NCBI GenBank assembly: GCA_003151495.1
Contig: PLXR01000147.1
Span: 1-64,000 of the forward strand
Origin: Opitutaceae bacterium
GTDB lineage: Bacteria; Verrucomicrobiota; Verrucomicrobiia; Opitutales; Opitutaceae
DNA length: 64,000 nucleotides
Direction of reading: 5' to 3'
Under the pieces are notes generated by a model. That model worked only from the letters and a program-made list of their open reading frames with translations. It made no database searches and was not told where the DNA came from. The position numbers were made by a program, and so were the translations under genes. Position 1 is the stretch's first letter. Each line of letters begins with the position of its first letter. This document shows positions 63,732 through 64,000 of the stretch, one piece after another.

Positions 63732-64000
63732 ATGCTCATCGAATCCTTCCTTCAAGACCTCCGTGTCGGGCTGCGGATGCTCGTGTCCAAGCCCGCCTTC
63801 AGCCTCGTCGCGGCGGCGTCCCTGGCGCTCGGCATCGGGCTGGTCGCCACGCAGTTCAGCCTGATAGACGGCGTGCTGCTTCGCGGGCTGCCGATCGCCG
63901 GCGCCGAGCGCCTGATGCACATTGCGCACGCCGACCCGCAGCAGGGCGGATCGGGCCCCTGGCAGGCGGTTCCCTACCGCGACTTCCTCGCGCTGAGGGA
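63732..64000 (+). CDS. ADOP/MacB-type ABC transporter permease (5' part, cut by window edge)
   Basis: MLIESFLQDLRVGLRMLVSKPAFSLVAAASLALGIGLVATQFSLIDGVLLRGLPIAGAERLMHIAHADPQQGGSGPWQAVPYRDFLALR, MacB_PCD-type N-terminus. Confidence 0.85.
   Translation, partial: MLIESFLQDLRVGLRMLVSKPAFSLVAAASLALGIGLVATQFSLIDGVLLRGLPIAGAERLMHIAHADPQQGGSGPWQAVPYRDFLALR

Noticed and set aside
1-64000. CRISPR arrays, integrases, transposases, prophage genes
   Set aside because: No regularly spaced direct repeats and no recognisable transposase/integrase/phage motifs in the supplied translations.

Overview
This 64 kb window is a GC-rich bacterial chromosome segment. Gene content (ADOP-type MacB/FtsX permeases, DUF5069-like and DUF2961/GH172 proteins, Rho with a long low-complexity insert) suggests Verrucomicrobiota, possibly Opitutae-like; this is inference and was not checked by search. 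It is mostly ordinary, densely packed coding DNA. Housekeeping genes include pilT (partial), rho, coaE, tRNA-Glu(CTC), trpC, ndk, phr, glgA, rnr, clpS and proS. There are three large FNN-type histidine kinases, and no CRISPR array, prophage or intact IS element was seen. The most interesting accessory items are: (1) a sugar locus combining a GH172/DUF2961 exported enzyme, a RbsABC/YtfQ-like importer and a fucose-isomerase-family protein, possibly for D-arabinofuranosyl or related furanoside use; (2) a TIR-TM-TolB_N/FlgO-like-TPR fusion followed by a lower-GC island with two tiny convergent ORFs; (3) a two-gene lipoprotein plus single-TM, long-linker, duplicated-C-domain envelope module; (4) a B-family DNA polymerase; (5) a decayed RelE/ParE-like toxin; (6) two genes whose best start codon is separated from the coding frame by a 5-nt G or C homopolymer; (7) several dyad or hairpin elements, including GC hairpins without U-tracts at five convergent gene junctions and an 8-bp-arm dyad between proS and its divergent neighbour. 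All calls come from reading the sequence and the supplied ORFs; no database search was run.
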